Positions 54,050-63,313 of a stretch of 64,000 nt of DNA are shown in pieces. The stretch comes from Lacrimispora celerecrescens. GTDB taxonomy: Bacteria > Bacillota > Clostridia > Lachnospirales > Lachnospiraceae. Made by a program: the position numbers and the translations under genes. The notes under the pieces were generated by a model that made no database searches, was not told the DNA's origin, and was given only the letters and a program-made list of their open reading frames with translations. The stretch covers positions 1-64,000 of the forward strand of contig NZ_JPME01000023.1 in the NCBI RefSeq assembly GCF_000732605.1, read 5' to 3'. Each line of letters begins with the position of its first letter. Position 1 is the first letter of the stretch.

Positions 54050-56306
54050 TGGGGAAGGCGACGCCTGCTTTAAATAGATCTCCGTCAATGTAAAGCCTTA
54101 ATTCTCCGCCCTGAAGCTCGGCCAGGCTTTTAGCGATGGAGATTCCCAGTCCGCTTCCTTCCGTGGTTCGGGCAACATCTCCCCGGACAAAGCGTTCCGT
54201 CAGTTCGTCCGCGTGGATGTTTAGTGGGTTTTGGGATATATTCTTCATAGTGAAAACTGCCATATCCCCTTCTTCTGTAATGTCTACGTATACCCGGCTT
54301 TGTTCCATGGCATACTTGCATGCATTGTTATAAAGATTCTCAAGCACTCTCCACAAATACCTGCCGTCCGCCTCAATCAGGATGGATTCGGCCGGCAGGG
54401 TGGAAACCAGTTCCAGGTGCCTGAGGGCAAACTTTTCTTCAAATTCTCCGTTAGTCTGGTGGATGAGCTCCACGAAATCAATGCTGGTGATATCCAGCTT
54501 CAAATTTCCGGAACTTGCCTTTGAAGCCTCCACTAAATCTTCGGTCAAAGTCTTTAATCGCTGGGACTTCTGTTCCAGGACTTCTAAGTATCCCTGAATT
54601 TTCGGGTCCTGAATCTTTTCCCTTTTTATAAGGTCCACATAATTTATAATGGATGTCAGGGGAGTCTTAATATCATGAGATACATTGGTGATTAAGTCCG
54701 CCTTTAAGCGCTCGCTCCGTACCTTTTCCTGGAGTGCTGTTTCAAGTCCGGTGCTGATGTGATTGATGTGTTCCGCTAGTTCCCGCTCTTTTCCGTTAAA
54801 TTTCAGAGTATCGATCTTATATGTGGTATCACCTCTGGAAATAGTTAAAAGCGCCTCATTGATCTGATCAGTTTCCCACGCATTTTTGTACATCTGGTGG
54901 AAGATCCAGAAATCCAGACAGAAAAACAACAGAGCAACCACCCCCATAAGAATCCGGGACTCTAAGCTGTTATAGGTAAATAAAAGGAAGGCAAAAGCCA
55001 TTGTCATGGCAACGTTAAAGATTAAGAACAAGGAATAAGAAAACATAATCCGCGTGGTAAAACGACGGTTTTTAAAATACAGGGATAAATTTTTAAGTCC
55101 CCGGTGCATAAGGCTTCCGGTCCAGAGATTTCCTGCTTTATAACGTTTTAACAGGCTTAAGGCGGCGGAAAGTCCCGCTGCATAATAAATGAGAACCCGA
55201 AGGGCCAGTTCCCCATACTCCCATTGGTCAACGGCAAAGAAGAGATGTATGATCTTAAATGCCAGCCGGTTAGCAAGAAACAGGGTGAGAACGGCAGCCA
55301 TGAAATACAGAAGGATACAGCTTTCCGCAGGGAGCCGGTCAATCCGGCTCAAGGTACCGTGGTTCTGCTCTCTGTCCGGCTGCCCGGTCAGGCTTACCAG
55401 AGAGTAAAGGGTCGCTATACAACCCAGGATTCCAAGGCACAGGCTGATCATTCCGGTGATGAATAACAAGCGCATTCGGTCATATGAAGCAGCGGCCCTT
55501 GCGTAAGCATCGCCATAGGGATAGGAAGTATTCACGGCTATGGTCATATGATAATTGCCGTTGTTATAGGGATTCATCTTTTCCAGCTGGGAAGAAACAT
55601 TCTTTGGAACCGTGGTTAAGTTGGAGTCCACATAAAGCGCTTCTCCTGTTACATAAAGATATCTTCCCATTGCCTTAAAATCATTGACGGTTTTGCCGGA
55701 AACGTTGCTGTATAGCTTATAATCTTCGGCCGTGTTCTGATAGAGGACCTCGAATTTTAAGTTGCTGGGGTTTTGGATATAACGGTAATAAAAAGAATAG
55801 TAGTTGCCCAGGTGGGTCAGCACTTCATAGGCCAGCTGGTCCATGGTAATAAATGCTTCTCCAGGCTCCGTGATCTTAAAGTCCGGTTCATAGGCCCGGT
55901 AATCTACCCGTACATACGAGTCTGAGTCATCTGCAGCCGGCTGTCCTCCGCTCACCTTAAACTGTTCATTCAGATAATAGCCCAGAGATTTGGCCCTCCG
56001 TATCATCTCATCCACCGTATATTCCACTGTGGTTCCAGGTCCTTCCATGACCCGGACAATGGGCTTTGAATAGTCAAGCTTTCCGTTAGTCTCAAACACT
56101 TCTTTATATTTCACATAATTAAAAATATCGTCAATATCAGATTTAAGCTGACGGGTAAACTCAGGCGTGTCCTCATACGTTTCATGGTTGATCCAGTGTA
56201 TTCCCTCCCCATAATGGGAATTGCTGTACATGATGGTAACCCCGACGACGACAAGAAGGGAGAAGATCATATGCATAAGGGCTGCAAAATCTTTTCTTTT
56301 TTTCAT
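54039..56306 (-). CDS. Sensor histidine kinase with large extracellular and multi-helix membrane domain
   Basis: A 755-aa kinase, long for its class. It has one N-terminal membrane helix (about 9-28), an extracellular domain of ~250 residues, then about five membrane helices (GMISLCLGILGCIATLYSLV, CILLYFMAAVLTLFLANRLAF, VLIYYAAGLSAALSLL, FSYSLFLIFNVAMTMAFAFLLF, ILMGVVALLFFCLDFWIF) and a HAMP-like linker. The kinase core has LITNVSHDIKTPLTSIINYVDLI (H box), NLYNNACKYAM (N box) and GSGLGISIAKSLAELQGG (G box). It forms an operon with the OmpR-type regulator upstream. The signal is unknown. Confidence 0.9.
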   Translation of the reverse strand: MKKRKDFAALMHMIFSLLVVVGVTIMYSNSHYGEGIHWINHETYEDTPEFTRQLKSDIDDIFNYVKYKEVFETNGKLDYSKPIVRVMEGPGTTVEYTVDEMIRRAKSLGYYLNEQFKVSGGQPAADDSDSYVRVDYRAYEPDFKITEPGEAFITMDQLAYEVLTHLGNYYSFYYRYIQNPSNLKFEVLYQNTAEDYKLYSNVSGKTVNDFKAMGRYLYVTGEALYVDSNLTTVPKNVSSQLEKMNPYNNGNYHMTIAVNTSYPYGDAYARAAASYDRMRLLFITGMISLCLGILGCIATLYSLVSLTGQPDREQNHGTLSRIDRLPAESCILLYFMAAVLTLFLANRLAFKIIHLFFAVDQWEYGELALRVLIYYAAGLSAALSLLKRYKAGNLWTGSLMHRGLKNLSLYFKNRRFTTRIMFSYSLFLIFNVAMTMAFAFLLFTYNSLESRILMGVVALLFFCLDFWIFHQMYKNAWETDQINEALLTISRGDTTYKIDTLKFNGKERELAEHINHISTGLETALQEKVRSERLKADLITNVSHDIKTPLTSIINYVDLIKREKIQDPKIQGYLEVLEQKSQRLKTLTEDLVEASKASSGNLKLDITSIDFVELIHQTNGEFEEKFALRHLELVSTLPAESILIEADGRYLWRVLENLYNNACKYAMEQSRVYVDITEEGDMAVFTMKNISQNPLNIHADELTERFVRGDVARTTEGSGLGISIAKSLAELQGGELRLYIDGDLFKAGVAFPIKK

Positions 56307-56314
56307 AAACGCTC

Positions 56315-57010
56315 CTATTGTTTCTCAATCTTATAGCCTACACCCCATACCACTTTTAAATAGCGAGGTTCTCTTGGGTTGATTTCGATCTTTTCCCGGA
56401 TGTGCCGGATGTGTACGGCTACCGTATTATCTGCGCCAATCGCTTCTTCGTTCCAGATCTGCTCATAGATTTCGTCAATGGAGAATACTTTTCCTGCATT
56501 CTTTACCAGAAGCAGCAGGATGTTATACTCAATGGGAGTCAGCTTGATTAGTTCTCCCTCTACTGCAACTTCCTTGTTATCATCATTGATGGCCAGGCCT
56601 CCGCATTTATACACCTGTCCGGCTGGCTGCTGGTTCATATTGCCAAGCTGGGTATAACGGCGCATCTGGGATTTTACTCTTGCCACCAGCTCCAGCGGAT
56701 TAAAGGGCTTGGTAATGTAATCATCTGCTCCAATGTTTAGTCCCAGGATCTTATCTGTATCCTCAGATTTGGCAGAGAGAATGATGATTGGGATGCTGCT
56801 TGTCTCACGAACCTTTAAAGTGGTCCGGATTCCGTCAAGCCCCGGCATCATTACATCCAGAATCATTAAATCCACTTCGTTTTCTTCCAGAAGCTTTAAT
56901 GCATCATAACCATCATAGGCTTTAATTACATGAAACCCTTCTCCTGTTAAATATATATCAATAGCTTCCACGATTTGTTTGTCATCATCACATACTAAAA
57001 TATTCTGCAT
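56315..57010 (-). CDS. Response regulator, OmpR/PhoB type
   Basis: A 231-aa regulator: receiver domain (1-118) with Asp52 in LMILDVMMPGLDG and the switch Lys in ITKPFNPLEL, and a winged helix C-terminal domain (about 135-230; LTPIEYNILLLLVKNAGKVFSIDEIYEQIW, VAVHIRHIREKIEINPREPRYLKVVWGVGY). AAAAGGAGG precedes the ATG at 57010. The kinase follows 8 bp downstream. The divergent LysM-GH18 gene is one candidate target. Confidence 0.94.
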   Translation of the reverse strand: MQNILVCDDDKQIVEAIDIYLTGEGFHVIKAYDGYDALKLLEENEVDLMILDVMMPGLDGIRTTLKVRETSSIPIIILSAKSEDTDKILGLNIGADDYITKPFNPLELVARVKSQMRRYTQLGNMNQQPAGQVYKCGGLAINDDNKEVAVEGELIKLTPIEYNILLLLVKNAGKVFSIDEIYEQIWNEEAIGADNTVAVHIRHIREKIEINPREPRYLKVVWGVGYKIEKQ

Positions 57011-57159
57011 ACGAAAACCTCCTTTTTCAATATTATACAACGAAGGCCGCAAAAAAGCACATTACATTTTTCTAAAGAAACCTGTAAAGATGTCTGTTTC
57101 TGTCATGTTACGGATTTTATCATCATATGCTTTACCAATTCTGGTAAAAGGATGCTGTT

Positions 57160-58302
57160 ATGAGTATATATGTGGTAAAGCGGGGAGACAGTGTGGACAC
57201 CATTGCCGAATCCCAGGGCATTCCGGTACAAAGCCTTATATTTGATAACCAGATCGGTTATCCATACCGCCTGGCTGTAGGCCAGGCACTTTATATTAGA
57301 GAAAACCCTTCGGAAGAAAGGATGCCTCTTTATGTGTTTGGTTATGCATACCCGATCATCACTCCGGATAATCTGGAAAATACCCTTCCATTTTTGACGG
57401 ATCTTTATGTTTTCTCTTATGGATTTACCATGGAGGGAGAGCTGGTTCCGCCCATGAGCCCGGATGACTGGATGATTGAGCGGGCGTGGCAGCTTGGAGT
57501 GCGCCCGATTTTGACCCTTACTCCTCTTGGCCCTGACGGGCATTTTAATAACAATCTGGTATCTGAGGCTGTACATAATATGGAGGTTCAGCAGCGGCTG
57601 ATCTGGAATCTGGGTCTTAAGATGCTGGAAAAAGGATTTGGAGGCCTGGATTTCGACTTTGAGTACATTATGGCGGAGGACCGCGTGGCCTATGCGGACT
57701 TTGTAAGACTGACTACCCAGATTATGAACCGGTTCGGTTATCAGGTTACGGTTGCCCTTGCCCCCAAAACGTCGGCCACACAGGCCGGGCTTTTGTATGA
57801 GGGAGTAGATTACGCACTTTTGGGTGAGGCGGCTAACCGGGTGTTTCTTATGACTTATGAGTGGGGATATACTTTCGGTCCTCCCATGGCAGTTGCCCCC
57901 ATCAACATGGTCAGAAAAGTAGTAGAATACGCTGTGACAGCCATCCCAACGGAGAAAATCAGCCTTGGAATCCCTAATTACGGATATGACTGGCCGCTGC
58001 CCTATGAGAGAGGGGTGACGAGGGCAAGGACCATAAATAACTTGGAGGCGATTCAGATTGCCATTGATCATGGTGTGGAGATCCAGTTCGACGAAGTCGC
58101 CATGTCCCCATATTTCCGCTATTGGCAATATGGAGTCCAACATGAGGTATGGTTTGAGGATGTGAGGAGTTATAAAGCTAAGTTTGACTTGATCAAGGAA
58201 TTCGGACTGACTGGGGCCGGGTATTGGCAGCTTATGCAGTTTTTCCGTGCTAACTGGTTATTGCTGGAGCAGATGTTTGTTATTAAAAAGTATGGACAAT
58301 GA
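57160..58302 (+). CDS. LysM - glycoside hydrolase 18 (spore cortex hydrolase, SleL/YaaH type)
   Basis: A 380-aa protein: one LysM domain at the N-terminus (about 2-47; IYVVKRGDSVDTIAESQGI...YRLAVGQALYI) and a GH18 barrel (about 57-370) with the catalytic GGLDFDFEYI (Glu168). The C-terminus AGYWQLMQFFRANWLLLEQMF matches the YaaH/SleL group, an N-acetylglucosaminidase acting on cortex peptidoglycan fragments during germination. No signal peptide, as expected for a protein made in the mother cell or forespore. It supports a spore-forming host. Confidence 0.9.
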   Translation: MSIYVVKRGDSVDTIAESQGIPVQSLIFDNQIGYPYRLAVGQALYIRENPSEERMPLYVFGYAYPIITPDNLENTLPFLTDLYVFSYGFTMEGELVPPMSPDDWMIERAWQLGVRPILTLTPLGPDGHFNNNLVSEAVHNMEVQQRLIWNLGLKMLEKGFGGLDFDFEYIMAEDRVAYADFVRLTTQIMNRFGYQVTVALAPKTSATQAGLLYEGVDYALLGEAANRVFLMTYEWGYTFGPPMAVAPINMVRKVVEYAVTAIPTEKISLGIPNYGYDWPLPYERGVTRARTINNLEAIQIAIDHGVEIQFDEVAMSPYFRYWQYGVQHEVWFEDVRSYKAKFDLIKEFGLTGAGYWQLMQFFRANWLLLEQMFVIKKYGQ

Positions 58303-58328
58303 TTTTACCCGTTACCATAAAAAGTCCA

Positions 58329-58357
58329 TTGCATTTCTTCCGTTTTTCTGTTATATT
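58329..58357 (+). promoter_or_regulatory. Predicted promoter of the LRR-VWA-MoxR module
   Basis: TTGCAT (58329-58334), 17 bp, TATATT (58352-58357), 35 bp upstream of the LRR gene. Confidence 0.6.
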
Positions 58358-58391
58358 GATGTGTTAAACGGTTAGTGGAGAGGATTTTAAG

Positions 58392-59372
58392 ATGTTTTTA
58401 TATCAGATTGCAAATGACCATGTTCGGGTTCTGGGCTGCCGGGGATATGACGGTTTCATACGGATCCCGGAGAAAATCGGAGGCCAGCCGGTGACAGAGC
58501 TGGCTGCCTATGCATTCTCCGATGGTTGGGGGAAAAACGAAATGCTTTCATTGGCAGGAAAAGAGATACGCCTGTGCGATGAAGAGGGCAGCCCAATTGA
58601 AATAGAAGAAAAAGATATTCCGCCGGAGATAAGCTGTGAAGGGTTAAAAGATATATATCTGCCAGAAACGATTAGGAAGATAGGAAATTATGCATTCTAT
58701 AACTGTTATGAGCTAAGCCGTGTGGAGTGTTCGAGCTCCATCTTTGATGTAGGCTCCGGACTTTTTACCGGCTGCACTGGGATCCGGTTTTTAGATATTC
58801 ATATAATCGATGGAGAACGTTCTTGCATGAAGGAACTGCTTGCGGAATTGCGGCAGGAGCTTTATGTAAACTATTTTAGCGGCAAAGGGAATGCGAGACT
58901 GGTGTTTCCCGAAATGTTTGAGGAGTCTGTGGAGCATACGCCAGCCAAAATTATCCTTCGGGAAATGCATGGCTGCGGCCATATGTACCGTTATAGCTTT
59001 GATCAGACGGAATTTCAGTTTCATAAATACGACGCTTTGTTTCCTCACATTCTGGTGCAGGAGCCGGAGCGGGTGACCGCAGCTCTGGTTTTAGGAAGGC
59101 TTTACACTCCTGTGGAACTTCTTGAAAAGGATAGGGAGGTATACGAGGCTTACTTAATGGAGCATTTTAAGGGAGCAGCGAGACTGGCGCTTGAGGAAAA
59201 GGATCCGGCCCTTTTCCTTTGGCTTGCCGGGCAGTATGGCCATATTCAGGAGGATTTTGACGGAATGGTTGACATGGCGGGAAGTGCAGACAAGCCTGAG
59301 ATTCTAAGCGTTCTTATGAATCTCCGCCGCCAGCGTTTTAAAGCAGGGAAACGAAAGTTTTCTCTGATATAG
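58392..59372 (+). CDS. BspA-type leucine-rich repeat protein (cytoplasmic)
   Basis: A 326-aa protein with two to three LRR_5/BspA-like repeats in residues ~15-150 (GYDGFIRIPEKIGGQPVTELAAYAFSD, KDIYLPETIRKIGNYAFYNCYELSRVECSSSIFDVGSGLFTGCTGI) and a helical C-terminal half that is not recognised. There is no signal peptide, unlike the surface BspA proteins, so it should work inside the cell. It precedes the VWA and MoxR genes by 60 bp and may be part of their complex. GAGAGG precedes the ATG. Confidence 0.75.
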   Translation: MFLYQIANDHVRVLGCRGYDGFIRIPEKIGGQPVTELAAYAFSDGWGKNEMLSLAGKEIRLCDEEGSPIEIEEKDIPPEISCEGLKDIYLPETIRKIGNYAFYNCYELSRVECSSSIFDVGSGLFTGCTGIRFLDIHIIDGERSCMKELLAELRQELYVNYFSGKGNARLVFPEMFEESVEHTPAKIILREMHGCGHMYRYSFDQTEFQFHKYDALFPHILVQEPERVTAALVLGRLYTPVELLEKDREVYEAYLMEHFKGAARLALEEKDPALFLWLAGQYGHIQEDFDGMVDMAGSADKPEILSVLMNLRRQRFKAGKRKFSLI

Positions 59373-59431
59373 TTTAATGAAGGCAAATGAACTTCCTTCT
59401 ATATAGAATAAAACAGAAAGAGGGTGGAACC

Positions 59432-60751
59432 ATGATCGATCCGGTGAAACAGAGGCAGCTTGATGAACTGGCAGAGGTGGAACTGGGCCATGAGATTCTG
59501 ACCAATGCCCGCAATGAACTTTATTTAAGCTTCCGGTATCTGGATGTAGCCTTAAACAGTCTTGGTTTTGCGGCTGACTGGACAGGCCAAGGCGTAGGGA
59601 CAGATGGGTTTGCGATCTATTATCAGCCGGAGCATTTGTTTTCTATATACAAGAGAAGCCGGACCCTTGTGAACAGGGCTTATTTGCATATGCTGTTCCA
59701 CTGCCTGTTCTGCCATTTGAATGGCAAAGGGGAACGGGAAAAGGAATACTGGGATCTGGCTTGCGATATTACCATAGAATATATTTTAGATGGACTTTAT
59801 GTAAAACCTGTTTACCGGCACCAGACTTCTTACCGCAGAGAGGTATACGGCAGGCTGGCAGAAAAGCGAAAGGTATTTACCGCTGAGGGAATTTATAAAG
59901 AGCTTCAGGATATGAATCTGTCCGCAGAACAATATGGACGGATGGCAGCAGAATTCTATGTGGACAACCATGACCGGTGGGAAGAGGAGGCCCCCCCGGG
60001 AGTTCAGATGGAGCGGCAGAATAAATGGCAGAACATCCGGGAAACGATGCAGACGGAGATGGAGTCCTTCGGAGAAAAAAATGAGGATTCATCACGAAAC
60101 CTTTTGGAACAGGTGAAGATTGAAAACCGGGAAAAATATAATTACAAGCAGTTTTTAAGAAAGTTTGCGGTGTTAAGGGAGGAGGCAGAAATCGATCCGG
60201 ATTCCTTTGATCCCGTGTTTTATACTTACGGCATGTCTCTTTACCGGAATATGCCTCTTATTGAGCCTCAGGAAACAAAGGAAGTTTTTAAAATTGAGGA
60301 ATTTGTGATTGTGATTGATACATCCATGTCCGTATCCGGAGATCTGGTTCGGCATTTTCTTCAGGAAACCTATGGAGTCCTCGGGGAATCAGAAAGCTAT
60401 TTCCGGAAGATCAATATCCATATCATCCAGTGTGATGAGGAAATCCGCTCTGATGTGACCATTACAAGCAAAGAGGAGATGGAAGAATATATGGAGCATT
60501 TCACATTATCCGGATTTGGCGGGACGGATTTCCGACCGGCTTTCGAGTATGTGAACGGTCTTCTAAACAAAGGGGCTTTTAAAAAGCTCCGGGGTCTTTT
60601 GTATTTCACCGATGGGAAAGGGATATATCCGGTAAAAATGCCGCCCTATGACACGGCCTTTGTTTTTATGGAGGACCAGTATGAGGACATTTCCGTACCA
60701 GGCTGGGCCATGAAGGTGATCCTGACGGAAGAGGATCTGGAAGTTACTTGA
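59432..60751 (+). CDS. VWA-like protein (DUF2201), partner of MoxR ATPase
   Basis: A 439-aa protein. The N-terminal half matches the putative metallopeptidase-like domain of DUF2201 proteins, with NRAYLHMLFHCLFCHLNGKGEREKEYWDLACDITIEYILDG giving HxxFH...D. The C-terminal third is a von Willebrand A-like fold with a complete MIDAS DTSMS and GFGGTDFRPAF. This is the ViaA/CoxE-type partner of MoxR ATPases. The ATG at 59432 (GAGGGTGG upstream) is chosen over 59387. The metallopeptidase activity is only inferred from the HxxxH pattern. It overlaps the MoxR frame slightly. Confidence 0.8.
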   Translation: MIDPVKQRQLDELAEVELGHEILTNARNELYLSFRYLDVALNSLGFAADWTGQGVGTDGFAIYYQPEHLFSIYKRSRTLVNRAYLHMLFHCLFCHLNGKGEREKEYWDLACDITIEYILDGLYVKPVYRHQTSYRREVYGRLAEKRKVFTAEGIYKELQDMNLSAEQYGRMAAEFYVDNHDRWEEEAPPGVQMERQNKWQNIRETMQTEMESFGEKNEDSSRNLLEQVKIENREKYNYKQFLRKFAVLREEAEIDPDSFDPVFYTYGMSLYRNMPLIEPQETKEVFKIEEFVIVIDTSMSVSGDLVRHFLQETYGVLGESESYFRKINIHIIQCDEEIRSDVTITSKEEMEEYMEHFTLSGFGGTDFRPAFEYVNGLLNKGAFKKLRGLLYFTDGKGIYPVKMPPYDTAFVFMEDQYEDISVPGWAMKVILTEEDLEVT

Positions 60752-60765
60752 CAGGAGATTTTATT

Positions 60766-62277
60766 ATGAATATTAAACGAGCGAAAGAAGAAATAAAGAA
60801 TACTATAGAAGCCTATCTGCTAAAGGATGAATACGGCGCTTATGAGATACCGGCGGTTCATCAAAGACCGGTGTTTCTCATGGGACCTCCGGGTGTGGGA
60901 AAGACCCAGATCATGGAGCAGGTAGCAAGAGAGTGCGGGATCGGTCTGGTGGCTTATACCATCACCCATCATACCCGCCAAAGTGCGGTAGGACTTCCCT
61001 TCATAAATGAAAAGGAATATGGAGGGAGCACATACCGGGTAACAGAATATACCATGAGTGAGATCGTGGCATCTATTTACAATAAGATCGAGAGCAGCGG
61101 CCTTAAGGAAGGGATTCTTTTTATCGATGAGATCAATTGTGTGTCCGAAACCCTTGCACCGACCATGCTCCAGTTTCTCCAGTATAAAACGTTCGGAAAC
61201 CACAGGATTCCGGAAGGCTGGGTTATCGTAACGGCTGGAAACCCGCCGGAATATAACAAGTCGGTCCGGGACTTTGATGTGGTGACCTTAGACCGTATCA
61301 AGCTTATTCATGTGGAAGCGGATTTCGAGGTATGGAAGGCTTATGCCTATGAGCAGGCCCTGCATCCGGCGGTTATTTCCTATCTGAATGCCAGGACCGA
61401 AAACTTCTGCCGGATTGAAACGACTGTTGACGGAAAATTCTTTGCTACCCCAAGAGGCTGGGATGACTTATCAAAATTTATTGAAATTTATGAACGCCTT
61501 GGTAAAAAGGTAGACCGGGATGTAGTGGGAGAGTATATACAGTTTCCTAAAATTTCCAAGGATTTTACCAACTACCTGGATCTTTACTATAAGTACCGGG
61601 ATGATTACCAAATTGATGAGATCTTATCAGGTATCATCAGGGAAAGCCTGTGCAACAGGCTGAAGCGGGCATCTTTTGATGAAAAGCTGAGCGTCATCGG
61701 CCTGCTGCTATCCAGATTGGGTCAGAACTTCCGCTCTGTGTCTGATCAGGGGGACAGAACCGGCCTTTTGATGGAAGAACTTAAAAAAATAAGTCCGGAA
61801 TCCGAAGAAGTTCAGGATACTTCTATGGTTGCCCGCCTTGCCGGATTAAGGGACCAGTGGAATGGTGATTGGGACAGGAGAAGAAAAGCCGGTCTCTTAA
61901 GCAGGAGAGAAGATTACCTGCGCCGGGATGTGGAGGCCCTTCTCCTTCAATTTGAAGATACACTCCGAATGGAAGGAACCGGGAATGAGGCTTCTTGGAA
62001 CCGGATACGGGAGATGTTTGAGGAACAAAATGCCAGATATGAGGCGCTTTTAGAAGAGGGTGGAAAATCCCTGGAGAACGCCTTTGATTTTATGGAAGCC
62101 GCTTTTGGAGACGGGCAGGAAATGGTGGTATTTATAACGGAATTAAATACCGGGTATCACAGTGTCAAGTTTTTAAAAGAATATGATTGTGAGCGGTATT
62201 ATCAATATAATGAGCGTCTTTTATTCAAGGACAGAGAGAGTGATATAAAAGCCAGGATCGATAGTTTAGGAAAATAA
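60766..62277 (+). CDS. MoxR-family AAA+ ATPase
   Basis: A 503-aa ATPase: Walker A MGPPGVGKTQ (residues 40-47), Walker B GILFIDEINCVSE, sensor 1 WVIVTAGNPPEYN, and Arg/sensor 2 elements in the following lid (TPRGWDDLSKFIEIYERLG). The last ~180 residues are a helical, charged region specific to this subgroup. MoxR ATPases with VWA partners act as chaperones in metal insertion or protein-complex assembly; the client here is unknown. The ATG at 60766 with AGGAGATTTT upstream lies 14 bp after the VWA stop. Confidence 0.88.
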   Translation: MNIKRAKEEIKNTIEAYLLKDEYGAYEIPAVHQRPVFLMGPPGVGKTQIMEQVARECGIGLVAYTITHHTRQSAVGLPFINEKEYGGSTYRVTEYTMSEIVASIYNKIESSGLKEGILFIDEINCVSETLAPTMLQFLQYKTFGNHRIPEGWVIVTAGNPPEYNKSVRDFDVVTLDRIKLIHVEADFEVWKAYAYEQALHPAVISYLNARTENFCRIETTVDGKFFATPRGWDDLSKFIEIYERLGKKVDRDVVGEYIQFPKISKDFTNYLDLYYKYRDDYQIDEILSGIIRESLCNRLKRASFDEKLSVIGLLLSRLGQNFRSVSDQGDRTGLLMEELKKISPESEEVQDTSMVARLAGLRDQWNGDWDRRRKAGLLSRREDYLRRDVEALLLQFEDTLRMEGTGNEASWNRIREMFEEQNARYEALLEEGGKSLENAFDFMEAAFGDGQEMVVFITELNTGYHSVKFLKEYDCERYYQYNERLLFKDRESDIKARIDSLGK

Positions 62278-62331
62278 TGTATAAAAACCAAAAAACTACT
62301 CCATAATAAAGAAAGAAAAGGAGGTAGTGCA

Positions 62332-62550
62332 ATGGGAAATAAAGCATTGAGTTACACAGCTCTGACTATAGCAATTATAGGCGCAGTCAATTGGGGGCTG
62401 GTAGGTTTCTTTAATTTCAACCTGGTGTCATTTATTTTCGGCAGCATGACATGGATTACAAGAATCGTGTATGCTCTAGTAGGAATTTGCGGGTTGTACC
62501 TGATTACTTTTTTTGGCCGTTCAGAGGCTGGAACAGAAGATAACAGATGA
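62332..62550 (+). CDS. DUF378 small membrane protein (YuzA-like)
   Basis: A 72-aa protein with two membrane helices and the DUF378 pattern: LTIAIIGAVNWGLVGFFNFNLVSFIFG then TRIVYALVGICGLYLI. A GGAGG site precedes the ATG. Function unknown; the family is widespread in spore formers. Confidence 0.85.
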   Translation: MGNKALSYTALTIAIIGAVNWGLVGFFNFNLVSFIFGSMTWITRIVYALVGICGLYLITFFGRSEAGTEDNR

Positions 62551-62864
62551 TTTTAAGGGCATTGCAGCATGAGCGGATCACTTACTATGCTGGAGTGCCC
62601 TCACTCATTTCGTGGAACATTCTTTGGGAATGCTATATAAAAAACATAGGAAAGGTGCTGCAAAATGGTAATTAACCAATCATTTTGCGGCACCTTTCTC
62701 TTTTGCTTTCTTTTTGAGCGAAACAACTAACGTGAATTTCGTATTCGCTTGCCTTTCATATGGCCTTATATGTGTTGTAAGCGACTTGGAATTATGATAA
62801 AATTCAAATAAATATTCATGATACATTCAAGGTCAAAACCAATATTCATTATCAGGAGGAACTT
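62551..62864. terminator. Intergenic region with intrinsic terminator at 62651-62702
   Basis: Arms AAAGGTGCTGCAAAATG (62651-62667) and CATTTTGCGGCACCTTT (62681-62697) form a 17-bp stem with one G-U pair, followed by CTCTTTTGCT. Nothing else was recognised in this 314-bp gap. A ribosome site (AGGAGG) stands before the next gene. Confidence 0.85.
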
Positions 62865-63245
62865 ATGTTTTTTATATGTGGCATGAGCCAGGGAAAGAAA
62901 ATACTCGATTATACAAAAACAGTGATCTGCGGCCTGTGTGGAGGCTATGGCAGATACCAGGTATTTATGACTTACAGTTATTTCAGTATCTTTTTCATCC
63001 CCATCATAAAATGGGACAGACATTATTACGTTCAAATGTCCTGCTGTAATACCCTTTACGAACTGAACTCCGAAAAAGGAAAAAGACTGAATCATAGGGA
63101 GTCTGTAGACATTAGCGAGCAGGATTTAACCCTGGTGCAGTCCGGCCGCAGGACTTCAGACTGGAACCGGAAGCAATGTTCCCACTGCGGATATGAAACC
63201 ACAGAGGACTTTGAATATTGCCCCAAATGCGGACAGAGATTTTAA
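62865..63245 (+). CDS. Small zinc-ribbon protein
   Basis: A 126-aa soluble protein. The N-terminal part has CxxC-like pairs (VICGLCGGYG) and a hydrophobic strand (YFSIFFIPIIKWDRHYYVQM), a layout like the zinc-ribbon-15 family. The C-terminus has a clear zinc ribbon (CSHCGYETTEDFEYCPKCGQRF). GGAGG precedes the ATG. Function unknown. Confidence 0.75.
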   Translation: MFFICGMSQGKKILDYTKTVICGLCGGYGRYQVFMTYSYFSIFFIPIIKWDRHYYVQMSCCNTLYELNSEKGKRLNHRESVDISEQDLTLVQSGRRTSDWNRKQCSHCGYETTEDFEYCPKCGQRF

Positions 63246-63313
63246 ACTATGGATTAGATGCCGTATCACCGCCTGTCCGGCAGGCGACGGAAGCGTAAGC
63301 CGGCTAAGGGTTC

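Noticed and set aside
57103-58143. 346-aa open frame antisense to the LysM-GH18 gene
   Set aside because: It is a long shadow of a real gene: the plus strand encodes a full LysM-GH18 protein with all motifs, and the antisense translation shows no family signature.
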